Assembly (NCBI RefSeq): GCF_042650605.1
Contig: NZ_JBHSBN010000047.1
Coordinates: forward strand, 1-23,460
Source: Micromonospora_J zhanjiangensis
GTDB taxonomy: Bacteria; Actinomycetota; Actinomycetes; Mycobacteriales; Micromonosporaceae
DNA: 23,460 bases
Reading direction: 5' to 3'
The position numbers and the translations under genes are program-made. Positions 1 through 6,954 of this stretch are shown piece after piece (within the stretch, counting starts at the first letter, position 1; every line of letters begins with the position of its first letter). The notes under the pieces were generated by a model. That model searched no databases, had not been told where the DNA came from, and saw nothing but the letters and a program-made list of their open reading frames with translations.

Positions 1-126
1 GATCAGTTCGTCGCAGCGGGCCGCGATCGGGCCGGTCAATACCGGGCGGCGGTACTTCGGGCACCACACGACGTGGTACCCGAGGTCGTACGCCCCTCCG
101 GCGGAAACCCGCACCTCACGAGCCAC
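1..126 (-). CDS. tnpA: IS200/IS605-family transposase TnpA, N-terminal part (runs off the window)
   Basis: The complement encodes 42 residues from a GTG start and continues past the left edge. The stretch YHVVWCPKYRRPVLTG (about residues 17-32) is the typical first beta strand and loop of the small Y1 transposase of IS200/IS605 elements, which moves single-stranded DNA using an HUH motif and one catalytic tyrosine; both lie further downstream and are not in the window. An in-frame stop lies two codons upstream of the GTG, so this start is well constrained. Whether the element also carries tnpB cannot be seen. The flanking palindrome at 172-215 would be its subterminal hairpin. Family call is confident; intactness is unknown. 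Confidence 0.85.
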   Translation of the reverse strand, partial: MAREVRVSAGGAYDLGYHVVWCPKYRRPVLTGPIAARCDELI

Positions 127-171
127 ATCTCAAATATACAGGCAGCGCACAACTAACAGTGAAGGGAGGGA

Positions 172-215
172 GCGCGGAATCACCCGACGCCTCAAGGCGC
201 CGGTCCCCTCCGCGC
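172..215. repeat. Imperfect palindrome, candidate end hairpin of the IS200/IS605 element
   Basis: GCGCGGA (172-178) and TCCGCGC (209-215) form a perfect 7-bp outer inverted repeat. Inside is CGCC-TCAA-GGCG, extended by further pairs across one A/C mismatch. IS200/IS605 elements lack terminal inverted repeats but carry subterminal hairpins that TnpA recognises. This one sits about 45 bp upstream of the tnpA start and just before the methyltransferase start at 223. The exact element boundary is not visible. It could alternatively be a terminator. Confidence 0.45.
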
Positions 216-222
216 AAACCTG

Positions 223-1002
223 ATGGAACCGGATGAGCGGTCCCGGCACTCCTCGTCGTTCGGGGCGGCGGCAACCGCGTACGCCGAACACCGCCCCGAC
301 TACGCACCGGCCGCGGTGCGGTGGGTGCTCGAACGCGCGCCCGGCCCGCGGGTGCTCGACCTCGGCGCCGGAACCGGCAAGCTCACCGGCACGCTGCTGG
401 CGGTGGGGGTCGACGTCACCGCGGTCGAGCCCGACCCGGCGATGCTGGCCGAGTTGCGCCGCGCGCTGCCGGACGTCCGGGCGCTGCCGGGCAGCGCCGA
501 GGCGATCGGGCTGCCGGCCGCGTCCGTCGACGCCGTGCTGGCCGGCAACGCCATGCACTGGTTCGACATGGCCGCCGCCGGACCCGGGATCGCCCGGGTT
601 CTCACCCCCGGCGGCGTGCTGGCCGGCCTGTGGAACGTCCTGGACGACCGGGTCGACTGGGTCGCCGGGCTGGCGCGGGTGAGCGGAAGCGCGGTCGTCG
701 GTCCGCGGGACACGCCGGCCGGTTGGCGCGCCGAGACGGCCGGCATGTTCCTGCCGGGCACCGGCGGGATCGCCCGGTTCGACTCGCCGGAACGGGCCGA
801 GTTCCCGCACGGGCAGCGTCGCACCGCCGACTCGCTCGTGGCGACGCTCGCGACGCGGGCGGGAATGCTGGTGATGCCGCAACAGGAACGCGCGGCCACG
901 CTCGGGCGGATCCGCGCGTTCCTGGCGAGCCGGCCGGAGACCGCGGCCGGCGAGTTCACCCTGCCGATGCGGACCTGCGTACTGCGTGTCCGGCGGTGGT
1001 GA
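223..1002 (+). CDS. Class I SAM-dependent methyltransferase
   Basis: A 259-residue protein with the Rossmann-fold SAM-binding motif I VLDLGAGTGKL at about residues 44-54, an acidic end of strand beta-2 (VEPDP, 68-72) and a post-motif region NAMHWFD then ARVLTPGGVL. This is the methyltransferase type 11/25 pattern; length and layout match small-molecule methyltransferases of the UbiE/Tam-like group. The substrate cannot be told from sequence. No clear Shine-Dalgarno precedes the ATG at 223, which follows the putative IS palindrome directly, so an insertion may have replaced the native promoter. The gene converges with the DUF4287 gene at 1017, 14 bp away. Confidence 0.85.
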   Translation: MEPDERSRHSSSFGAAATAYAEHRPDYAPAAVRWVLERAPGPRVLDLGAGTGKLTGTLLAVGVDVTAVEPDPAMLAELRRALPDVRALPGSAEAIGLPAASVDAVLAGNAMHWFDMAAAGPGIARVLTPGGVLAGLWNVLDDRVDWVAGLARVSGSAVVGPRDTPAGWRAETAGMFLPGTGGIARFDSPERAEFPHGQRRTADSLVATLATRAGMLVMPQQERAATLGRIRAFLASRPETAAGEFTLPMRTCVLRVRRW

Positions 1003-1016
1003 CCGGCGCCCGCGAC

Positions 1017-1307
1017 TCAGGCGGGTCGGGTGGCCCTGCCGTCCAGCCAGAGCGTGTCGGTGGCGTCCCGGTGCGACCCGGTGCTGCCGACATGCTTGGT
1101 GCTGATCGTCGGACCCTTCTTGATCACGTGGACCAGCGCCATCGCGTGCCCGCGACCGAGACCGTACTCGTCCTTCAGCCATGCCACGACGACTGCGGCC
1201 TTCACGTCGGCCGCGTCGTAGCCGCGCCGTTTCGCCTCGTCGACCAGGGCGCGCGGGGTCTTGCCGGTCCTGTCCTCGATGGCGTCGAGGTATGCCTGGA
1301 ACGACAT
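1017..1307 (-). CDS. DUF4287 domain protein
   Basis: A 96-residue protein starting MSFQAYLDAIEDRTGKTP and containing WLKDEYGLGRGHAMALVHVI, the conserved core of the small DUF4287 family, whose function is unknown. Members are usually 60-190 residues, soluble and often annotated only by this domain. A good Shine-Dalgarno (GGAGG) lies about 8 nt before the ATG. The last 20 residues (STGSHRDATDTLWLDGRATRPA region) are a variable tail. It is transcribed in the same direction as the GNAT gene upstream, with about 190 bp between them that contains an inverted repeat. No function is proposed. Confidence 0.75.
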   Translation of the reverse strand: MSFQAYLDAIEDRTGKTPRALVDEAKRRGYDAADVKAAVVVAWLKDEYGLGRGHAMALVHVIKKGPTISTKHVGSTGSHRDATDTLWLDGRATRPA

Positions 1308-1458
1308 CGGGTCAGCCTCCGATCCGGTGGTACGGGTTGGCCGGATCGGTCAGGGTCTCGCAGTACGTCACGTCGGTGTCCTCTTGCTCGTTCGTCGAGT
1401 GCTGACGACGACCATTCTCGGCCGGCCGTCGGACGGAGATCAACGGTGCTGCGATCCA

Positions 1459-1485
1459 CCACCGTTTACCGTGGGTCAACGGTGG
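1459..1485. promoter_or_regulatory. Inverted repeat CCACCGTT-N11-AACGGTGG
   Basis: A perfect 8-bp inverted repeat lies 14 bp beyond the stop of the GNAT gene and about 150 bp upstream of the DUF4287 start; CAACGGTG occurs once more at 1441-1448. It has no U tract. It could be a GC-type terminator for the GNAT gene or an operator for the DUF4287 gene; the extra half-site copy mildly favours an operator. Confidence 0.35.
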
Positions 1486-1498
1486 CTCGACCGGAACG

Positions 1499-1960
1499 TC
1501 ACAGCTTCCTGGTCAGGAAGACGCTGTTCGGGTCCGGCCGGTACGAGCCGAACGGCGGGCAGTCGACGAAGCCGTACCTGCGGTAGAAGGCACGCGCCGG
1601 TGCGAAGAACTCCATGCTGCCGGTCTCCAGCCAGACCTGGCCGACGCCCCGACCGCGGGCGTCGGCCAGGACGTGGTTCAGCAGTCGCGCCCCGATGCCC
1701 CGACCGCGGTGGTCCGGTTCGGTGCGCATGCTCTTGAGTTCCTCCTGACCGGGCGCCAGCTCGGCCAGCGCGGCGGTGCCGACGAGGCGGCCGTCGTCGT
1801 GGGCCACCCACAGCCGTACGCCGGGGGCCCGCAGGCCGGACAGGTCCAGCGCGTGCCGGCTCTCCGGCGGCGCGGTGGGTTCCATGTCCGCCAGGTGGGC
1901 CCGGAGGAAGCGGTGCAGCGCCGGGTCGGCGAAATCCGCCCGCGTGATCGAGATGGCCAT
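1499..1960 (-). CDS. GNAT-family N-acetyltransferase
   Basis: A 153-residue single-domain GCN5-related acetyltransferase. The acetyl-CoA pyrophosphate loop (motif A) is HRGRGIGARLLNHVL at about residues 83-97, preceded by the beta-4 strand LKSMRTEPD. Motif B follows as FYRRYGFVDCPPFGSYRPDPNSVFL, typical of small amino-acid or drug acetyltransferases. The acceptor is unknown. It lies downstream of the sigma-factor gene on the same strand, but a terminator-like hairpin (1975-2008) separates them, so it is probably not part of the ECF42 unit. Confidence 0.85.
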   Translation of the reverse strand: MAISITRADFADPALHRFLRAHLADMEPTAPPESRHALDLSGLRAPGVRLWVAHDDGRLVGTAALAELAPGQEELKSMRTEPDHRGRGIGARLLNHVLADARGRGVGQVWLETGSMEFFAPARAFYRRYGFVDCPPFGSYRPDPNSVFLTRKL

Positions 1961-1974
1961 GCCGGCATTCTCAC

Positions 1975-2008
1975 CGACCGGAGCCCCGCCGCGGCCGGGC
2001 CCCGGTCG
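1975..2008 (-). terminator. Hairpin downstream of the ECF42 sigma gene
   Basis: CGACCGG-A-GCCC (1975-1986) pairs with GGGC-C-CCGGTCG (1997-2008) through 11 bp with one mismatch and a 10-nt loop, starting 10 nt after the sigma-gene stop. There is no U tract, as is common for high-GC actinobacterial terminators. Confidence 0.5.
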
Positions 2009-2017
2009 ACGTCGCGT

Positions 2018-3163
2018 TCACCGTCCGGGCGGTTGCCGTAGCCGGGCGGCCTGGCGGGTGAGGTGGTCGCGTTCCGGGACGCTGGTGGCGGCGCGGGCGG
2101 CCGCGGCGTACAGGTCGGCGGCGCGGTCGCGGTCACCGGTGCGTTCGTGCAGGTACGCCGCCACCGCGGCATGGCGGGGCAGGTCGGGGTCCAGCTGCGC
2201 CAGGGCCGCCAGACCGGCCCGTGGTCCGTCGGCCTCACCGACGGCCACGGCGCGGTTGAGTCGTACCACCGGGCTGTCGATGAGGCGCAGCAACTCGTCG
2301 TACCACTGGACGATCTGCACCCAGTCGGTCTCGGCGGCGCTGCGGGCGTCGGCGTGCAGCGCGGCGATCGCGGCCTGCGCCTGGTACTGGCCCAGCCGGT
2401 CGCGGGCCAGCGCGGCCTGCAGGATCGTCACCCCTTCGGCGATCAGGTCGGTGTCCCAGCGCGCGCGGTCCTGCTCGCCGAGCGGCACCAGCCGACCGTC
2501 CGGCCCGGTCCGGGACGCGCGGCGCGCGTGGTGCAGCAGCATGAGCGCGAGCAGTCCCGCGACCTCGGGCTCGTCGGTCAGCGTGACCAGTTGGCGGGCG
2601 AGGCGGATCGCCTCGGCCGCCAGGTCGACGGCGCCGCCGTAGCCCTCGTTGAAGACCAGGTAGAGCACCCGCAGCACCGTGCCGAGATCACCGGGCCGGT
2701 CGAGCGACCGGCCGGCGAGCCGTCGCTTGGCGCGGCTGATCCGCTGCGCCATGGTCGCCTCGGGAATGAGGTACGCCGCGGCGATCTGCCGGGTGGTCAG
2801 GCCGCCGACCGCGCGCAGGGTCAGCGCCACGGCCGAGGCCGGCGGCAGGTCGGGGTGCGCGCACAGGAAGTACAGCCGCAGCGTGTCGTCGGTCGCGGGT
2901 GCCGGACCCGCGGCCGGCTCCACCTGTACGGCGGCCTCCCGCCCGCGTCGGGACGCCTCGGCCCGGGCGGCGTCGAGGAACTTGCGCCACGCCACGGCGA
3001 CCAGCCACGCCTTCGGGTCGCGTGGCGGGTCGACCGGCCAGGTCTCCAGCGCCCGGATCAGGGCCTCCTGCACGGCGTCCTCGGCCGACGCGAAGTCCGC
3101 TCCGCGCCGGACGAGGACACCGATCACCGCGGGTACGAGTTCCCGCAGCAACGACTCGTTCAC
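2018..3163 (-). CDS. ECF42-type RNA polymerase sigma factor with C-terminal extension
   Basis: A 381-residue sigma-70-family protein. The sigma-2 region comes early (ASAEDAVQEALIRALETWP, then PKAWLVAVAWRKFLDAAR). The sigma-4 helix-turn-helix follows (GGLTTRQIAAAYLIPEATMAQRISRAKRRL). A long extension of about 200 residues (VFNEGYGG; LLHHARR; NRAVAVGEADGP; YLHERTGDRDRAADLYAAA) is the SnoaL-free, TPR-like tail typical of ECF42, which is known to be needed for activity. ECF42 factors have no anti-sigma factor and are linked to DGPF/YCII proteins, as here. The GTG start overlaps the stop of the YCII gene by 3 nt (GTGA), so translation is probably coupled. Likely autoregulated from the promoter at 3610-3636. 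Confidence 0.93.
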   Translation of the reverse strand: MNESLLRELVPAVIGVLVRRGADFASAEDAVQEALIRALETWPVDPPRDPKAWLVAVAWRKFLDAARAEASRRGREAAVQVEPAAGPAPATDDTLRLYFLCAHPDLPPASAVALTLRAVGGLTTRQIAAAYLIPEATMAQRISRAKRRLAGRSLDRPGDLGTVLRVLYLVFNEGYGGAVDLAAEAIRLARQLVTLTDEPEVAGLLALMLLHHARRASRTGPDGRLVPLGEQDRARWDTDLIAEGVTILQAALARDRLGQYQAQAAIAALHADARSAAETDWVQIVQWYDELLRLIDSPVVRLNRAVAVGEADGPRAGLAALAQLDPDLPRHAAVAAYLHERTGDRDRAADLYAAAARAATSVPERDHLTRQAARLRQPPGR

Positions 3164-3567
3164 TCGCTCACCGTGGGCGGTTCGGTGAGGAAGGGGCGCA
3201 CTTCCAGCCACTCGTGGATCGGCTTGCCGCCGGCGCCGGGCGCGGCGGACAACTCCCCGGCCAACTCGACCGCGCGGTCCCAGGACTCCACGTCGATGAC
3301 GAACCAGCCGGCGATCAGGTCCTTGGTCTCGGCGAACGGCCCGTCGGTGACCGGCGGGCGTCCCTCGCCGTCGTACCGGACGAACGTGCCCTCGGGGGCG
3401 AGGGCCTGGGCGTCGACGAGTTCGCCGGACTCCTGCAGACGGGCCCCGAAGTCGCGCATGAACTGGATGTGCGCGTCGACCTCCTCCGGCGTCCACCGGT
3501 CCATCGGGGTCGGGTCCGCGGCGGGTGCCGGGCCACCGCGGTAGTGCTTGAGCAACAGGTACTTCAT
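3160..3567 (-). CDS. YCII-related DGPF-domain protein, partner of the ECF42 sigma factor
   Basis: A 135-residue protein beginning MKYLLLKHYRGG, with the diagnostic DGPF motif in VTDGPFAETKDLIAGWFVIDVES. It belongs to the dimeric alpha-beta barrel YCII superfamily found beside ECF42 sigma genes. The biochemical role of these proteins is not known; they have been proposed to sense or process an unknown small molecule. AAGGAG lies 7-8 nt before the ATG, giving strong initiation. The gene ends inside the start of the sigma gene. A promoter matching the ECF42 type lies about 43 bp upstream of the ATG. Confidence 0.92.
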   Translation of the reverse strand: MKYLLLKHYRGGPAPAADPTPMDRWTPEEVDAHIQFMRDFGARLQESGELVDAQALAPEGTFVRYDGEGRPPVTDGPFAETKDLIAGWFVIDVESWDRAVELAGELSAAPGAGGKPIHEWLEVRPFLTEPPTVSE

Positions 3568-3609
3568 CGTGTTCTCCTTCTTCTCTCACCGGGGGTCGGT
3601 GTGCCCTGG

Positions 3610-3636
3610 GACGCAGCCGGTCCCGCGTTCTCGACA
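3610..3636 (-). promoter_or_regulatory. Candidate ECF42-dependent promoter of the YCII-sigma operon
   Basis: Read on the complement, TGTCGA (3631-3636) is followed by a 17-nt spacer and CGTC (3610-3613). Published ECF42 work, as I recall it, gives TGTCGA at -35 and a short CG(A/T)C element at -10. The element sits at the right distance ahead of the YCII gene and shares the spacer bases GAACG and GGCT with a second copy at 4199-4225. Confidence 0.7.
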
Positions 3637-3643
3637 CCGGTGG

Positions 3644-4147
3644 TCACACTTCTGCGTTCTGGCGTTCGGCCCGCCGTCGGACGAGTTCCTCGACCGCGCT
3701 GGGCAGGGTCGTGGCGAAGTCGATCAGTTTCGCCCAGGTCGGGGTCACGACGATGCGGACCATCCCGTCGTAGAGCGACCGGACCTCGGCCTCCCACTCG
3801 ACGCGCTGTTCGGCAGTCATGGTGTAGGTGCCGTTCATCTGCAGGTACTCCTGCGGGATACCGTCCACGACGTCCAGTTCGGCCCGGCCGCGGATGAGCA
3901 GGATCGTCGGCGGGTGCACCTCGGTGTCGATCGTCAGGGCCACCGCCGGGTTGTGCCGCAGCGCCGACAGCTTCGGCGCGTTCGTCGTGGTGCACATGAC
4001 GATCTGCTGGCCGTTCCAGGTGAAGGCGATCGGGACGGCGCGGGGTGTGCCGTCCTTGGCGACGTAGGCCAGTCGGGTCAGGTCCCGGGCCAGCATGTCC
4101 TGGCTGAGCGGGCGGTTCAGGACCTCGGCGATCTCGTCCGGTTGCAC
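3644..4147 (-). CDS. PPOX-class split-barrel flavin/F420-dependent protein
   Basis: A 167-residue protein of the pyridoxamine-phosphate-oxidase-like split-barrel fold. It shows the usual order: LARDLTRLAYVAKDGTPRAVPIAFTWNGQQIVMCT (strands 1-3, nucleotide-facing), APKLSALRHNPAVALTID, then IRGRAEL. Members bind FMN or F420 and reduce or oxidise small molecules; cofactor and substrate are unresolved here. The GTG start has AAGGAG 9 nt upstream. It lies 76 bp upstream of the YCII-sigma pair in the same direction. An ECF42-type promoter ahead of it (4199-4225) makes it a probable member of that regulon. Confidence 0.85.
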   Translation of the reverse strand: MQPDEIAEVLNRPLSQDMLARDLTRLAYVAKDGTPRAVPIAFTWNGQQIVMCTTTNAPKLSALRHNPAVALTIDTEVHPPTILLIRGRAELDVVDGIPQEYLQMNGTYTMTAEQRVEWEAEVRSLYDGMVRIVVTPTWAKLIDFATTLPSAVEELVRRRAERQNAEV

Positions 4148-4198
4148 GGTCGGGCTCCTTCTCGTCGCGCGGCCCGTCGTGGCCGCTCGTGCCCCGGG

Positions 4199-4225
4199 GA
4201 CGGAGCCGACGTACCGTTCTCGACA
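4199..4225 (-). promoter_or_regulatory. Second candidate ECF42-dependent promoter, ahead of the split-barrel gene
   Basis: On the complement TGTCGA (4220-4225), a 17-nt spacer and CGTCC follow one another. Spacing is identical to the element at 3610-3636, and bases GAACG at the spacer start and GGCT near its end are shared. It lies about 52 bp before the GTG start at 4147. Confidence 0.7.
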
Positions 4226-4362
4226 TCCTGAGCGGGCCGATCTCCGAAAATTCTGTCCCGCGGCCGTCGCCGACCCTCACCGCTCCGGGCCGAGCACGGG
4301 TCTCGCAGACGCAATCCTGCCCCGACGGCCCGGCGTCATGTCGACCGTGACGCGCCGGTCGG

Positions 4363-5661
4363 TCAGTTGCCGATGTCGGCGAACATCCGCCGTTTGAGGG
4401 CCGGTACGGCGCCGGCGGTGCGCAGCAGGCCACGGAACGCGGCCCGGGCGACCGGGTTGGCCGAGCCGGCCTGCCGGGCGTTGCGCAACGACAGGCGTAC
4501 CGCGGCGAAGCCGTAGTCGAGCATCTGCCGTTCGTACTCCGCGACGGCGGGGGCGAGGGCCCGCCCGCCGTCGCGGACGGCGATGAGCTGCCGGCGTAGC
4601 AGGTCCGCGTCGCGCAGGGCGGTGTTGGCGCCGATGCCCGCCATCGGGGTCATGTTGTGGATGGCGTCGCCCAGCAGGGTGACCGGGCCGGTGGGCCACG
4701 GGTCCACCGGGCTCGCGCTGCGGATGCGGACCACGTTCACCGTGTCCGGGTCGGACCCGGCGACCAGTCGCCGCAGGTCGGGGCTCCAGCGGCGGATCCG
4801 GTCCAGCACCACCTGCCGGAGCCGTTCGCCGGTGTACCCGTCCAGCCGTCCGGAGTCGGGGAACCGGGTGGCCTCGTCCGCGTACCCCCAGAACGCGTAG
4901 TCGGCGGTGGGGTCGTACAGCAGGCCCGAGTCGGCCGTGGTCGGCACCGCCGCGGTCCTGCGGTCACCGCTCCAGACGGCGGTGAACAGCGATCCCGGCC
5001 CGAGGGGCAGGACGTTGTTGGCGCGGGTGGTCAGTTCGGCGGGCAACTCACGGCGGCTGGCGTCGGTGAGCCGGTACTTGCCGGCGACGGCGAGCACGCC
5101 GGTGTCGACGCGGTGGGCGTGCGGCAGGAGCTGTCCGCGGACCCGGGAGTTGGCGCCGTCGGCGCCGACGAGCAGGTCGGCGGTGTCCGACGTGCCGTCC
5201 TCGAAGTACGCGGTGACGCGTCCGTCCGGGGTCGTCTCGTACCGCTGGAAGGTGCTGCCGAACCGCACCACGTCCGACATCCCGTTCAGCAGCACCTCCC
5301 GCAGGGTGATGCGGCTGACGCCGTGGTGCCGGTCGGCCGGGTCGGTGCTGCCCTTGTTGACCAGTTCCTCGTCGAGTTCGACCAGGGTGCGCAGGTGTTC
5401 GGTGACGAAGGCGAACCCGCCGCCGACCGTGGAGACGGTGTCGACGAAGGTCTGCCAGTTCGCCGGGTCGAGGCAGTCCCGCAGGGCCCGGCTGCCACGC
5501 GGGTTGATGTGGATGCGGTAACCCTGCAACCAGTCGGTACGGGCGCGGGTCCGCTCGTGGACGGTGACCGGGACACCGGCGCGGCGCAGGCCCTGGGCGA
5601 GGCAGAGGCCGCCGATCCCGCCGCCGATGATCAGGATTCTCGGTTGGGTCGTGGAGGTCAT
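4363..5661 (-). CDS. FAD-dependent monooxygenase (PHBH/TetX-like fold)
   Basis: About 432 residues. The N-terminal ADP-binding motif is RILIIGGGIGGLCLAQGL. The middle has DLLVGADGANSRVR, matching the DG motif. The C-terminal FAD motif is VTLLGDAIHNMTPMAGIGANTALRDADLL. These three in order define group A flavoprotein hydroxylases, which use NAD(P)H and O2 to hydroxylate aromatic or polyketide substrates, including some drugs. The substrate is unknown. ATG at 5661 is taken as the start; an in-frame TTG at 5676 would add five residues. It is transcribed divergently from a TetR gene 85 bp away, the usual layout for repressor-controlled detoxification enzymes. Confidence 0.9.
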   Translation of the reverse strand: MTSTTQPRILIIGGGIGGLCLAQGLRRAGVPVTVHERTRARTDWLQGYRIHINPRGSRALRDCLDPANWQTFVDTVSTVGGGFAFVTEHLRTLVELDEELVNKGSTDPADRHHGVSRITLREVLLNGMSDVVRFGSTFQRYETTPDGRVTAYFEDGTSDTADLLVGADGANSRVRGQLLPHAHRVDTGVLAVAGKYRLTDASRRELPAELTTRANNVLPLGPGSLFTAVWSGDRRTAAVPTTADSGLLYDPTADYAFWGYADEATRFPDSGRLDGYTGERLRQVVLDRIRRWSPDLRRLVAGSDPDTVNVVRIRSASPVDPWPTGPVTLLGDAIHNMTPMAGIGANTALRDADLLRRQLIAVRDGGRALAPAVAEYERQMLDYGFAAVRLSLRNARQAGSANPVARAAFRGLLRTAGAVPALKRRMFADIGN

Positions 5662-5746
5662 GCGAAGCAGTTTCAACCATCAGAATGATTTTTTCAACTT
5701 TCCGTTTGATTAGCGTCTGTCGAACGTTCCGTTTAGGGTGACCGCC
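5662..5746. promoter_or_regulatory. Divergent promoter/operator region between monooxygenase and TetR genes
   Basis: This 85-bp stretch is much more AT-rich than its surroundings. It holds a direct repeat TTCCGTTT (5700-5707 and 5727-5734), the palindrome GAACGTTC (5722-5729) and a short inverted repeat ATCA-GAA-TGAT near 5679-5689. A -10 box TAGGGT (5734-5739) ends 7 nt before the TetR ATG. The palindromes are candidate TetR operators; which one is bound cannot be decided by eye. Confidence 0.5.
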
Positions 5747-6436
5747 ATGGGCTCGCGACGCGGCGACGACCGGCCGACAGCACCGGCCGGTGACGCGCCG
5801 TCGGCCGATCCGACATCCGCCACGTCGGCGGCCAAGACGCCGCCGCGCCGCTCGCCGACCGCCGGCGAGCGCAAGCGCGATCCGCACCGCACCCGCGAAC
5901 GCATCCTCGACGCGGCGCTGCAGGAATTCAGCGAACACGGGTACGCCGGCGCGCGGGTGAGCGCCATCGCGAGCCGGGCCGGCGTCAACCAGCAACTGAT
6001 CTCGTACTACTTCGACGGCAAGGCCGGCCTGTTCCAGAGCCTCGCGGAGCGGTGGCGCACCATCAGCGACGGCCTCAACCGCACCGACATGCCGCTACGG
6101 CAGGTCGTCGACAACTTCCTCGCCGCAGGCGTCGAGCAACGACCGTGGGCCCGGCTGCTCGCCTGGGAAGGGCTGACCGGCGGCGCCGAGTCGGACGCCG
6201 ACGACGCCTTCTTCGCCGCAATGGTCAACGACGCCCGTCGCCGGCAGCGGGCCGGCGAACTGGCCGCCGACCTGGACCCGGCGTACGTGCTGCTGGCGCT
6301 GTTCATGGCGGCCAGCGCCCCGACGATGCTGCCGCAGGTGGTCCGTCGGCTCACCGGCCTGCCGGCCGACTCGGCGGAGTTTCTGAAGACCTACCGGGAA
6401 CAGTTGGGCCGGATCGTCGACCGGCTCGCCGACTGA
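5747..6436 (+). CDS. TetR/AcrR-family transcriptional regulator
   Basis: A 229-residue one-component regulator. After an unusual 45-residue Asp/Pro/Ala-rich leader comes the TetR DNA-binding domain: RTRERILDAALQEFSEHGY, then the helix-turn-helix VSAIASRAGVNQQLISYYF and DGKAGLFQSL. The C-terminal half is the variable ligand-binding/dimer domain. Start: ATG 5747 is preferred over an in-frame GTG at 5738 because the -10 box TAGGGT covers the GTG and gives a leaderless transcript at the ATG. Adjacent to the divergent monooxygenase, which it most likely represses until a ligand binds. Confidence 0.92.
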   Translation: MGSRRGDDRPTAPAGDAPSADPTSATSAAKTPPRRSPTAGERKRDPHRTRERILDAALQEFSEHGYAGARVSAIASRAGVNQQLISYYFDGKAGLFQSLAERWRTISDGLNRTDMPLRQVVDNFLAAGVEQRPWARLLAWEGLTGGAESDADDAFFAAMVNDARRRQRAGELAADLDPAYVLLALFMAASAPTMLPQVVRRLTGLPADSAEFLKTYREQLGRIVDRLAD

Positions 6437-6459
6437 CCACGGCCGGCTCGGCCCGTCCC

Positions 6460-6921
6460 TCACCGCCGGCCGGCGGCGGCGCGGGCCCGGGCGACATCCT
6501 CGGCCTGTCGGACCCGCCACCGGCGTTGCGCCTCCCGGTTGCAGGCCCGGCACACCCGGCGCAGCCGGCCGGTCGACTCGTCGAGTTCCCGGGGATGGCC
6601 GTTGCGGCAGGTCGGGGCCTGCGCCCGGGTGCGGCAGTTCTCGGCGTGGCTGAGCTGCCGCAGGTGGGTCGGCTCGATGCAGTCCTGCACCCCGCATGTG
6701 TGGTCGACCTCCAGGGCTGGGTCGTACCCGCCGACGAACACGGCGAAGGCGGCGATGTGCGCCCACGCCCGGCCGGCGACCTTCTGGTAGACCCCGCGCC
6801 GGGTACCGTAGCCCCGCACGACCAGACAACCGTCGGCCCGCCGTTGCGACCGTTGCAGCAGGTGCTGTCGCAGGCTGTCGACGGTGAAGTGCCGCGAGAG
6901 TCCGTTGACGTGATCGAGCAC
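6460..6921 (-). CDS. HNH endonuclease domain protein (phage type)
   Basis: A 153-residue protein. Residues about 71-95 read EVDHTCGVQDCIEPTHLRQLSHAEN, cited here as the spaced motif VDH...C...C..P.HL....EN, the HNH metal-dependent nuclease core. A second zinc knuckle follows: C105..H109 (CRNGH) with C124 and C127 (CRACN). The same arrangement is common in small HNH proteins of actinophages. The GTG at 6921 lies 6 nt after a TACGGT -10 box, so the gene is probably leaderless. No terminase or other phage gene is next to it; it converges with the TetR gene. It may be a domesticated or homing-type nuclease. Confidence 0.8.
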   Translation of the reverse strand: MLDHVNGLSRHFTVDSLRQHLLQRSQRRADGCLVVRGYGTRRGVYQKVAGRAWAHIAAFAVFVGGYDPALEVDHTCGVQDCIEPTHLRQLSHAENCRTRAQAPTCRNGHPRELDESTGRLRRVCRACNREAQRRWRVRQAEDVARARAAAGRR

Positions 6922-6954
6922 CGGATGACCGTACCGCCGGCCGGTGACAGGAAC

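Noticed and set aside
2018..3637. Longer sigma-factor start upstream of 3163
   Set aside because: That part of the frame overlaps the YCII gene and carries no sigma homology; GTG 3163 overlapping the YCII stop fits coupling.
5719..5740. TGTCGA in the TetR promoter as a third ECF42 site
   Set aside because: No CGTC or CGAC follows at 17 nt, and a TAGGGT box explains the start.
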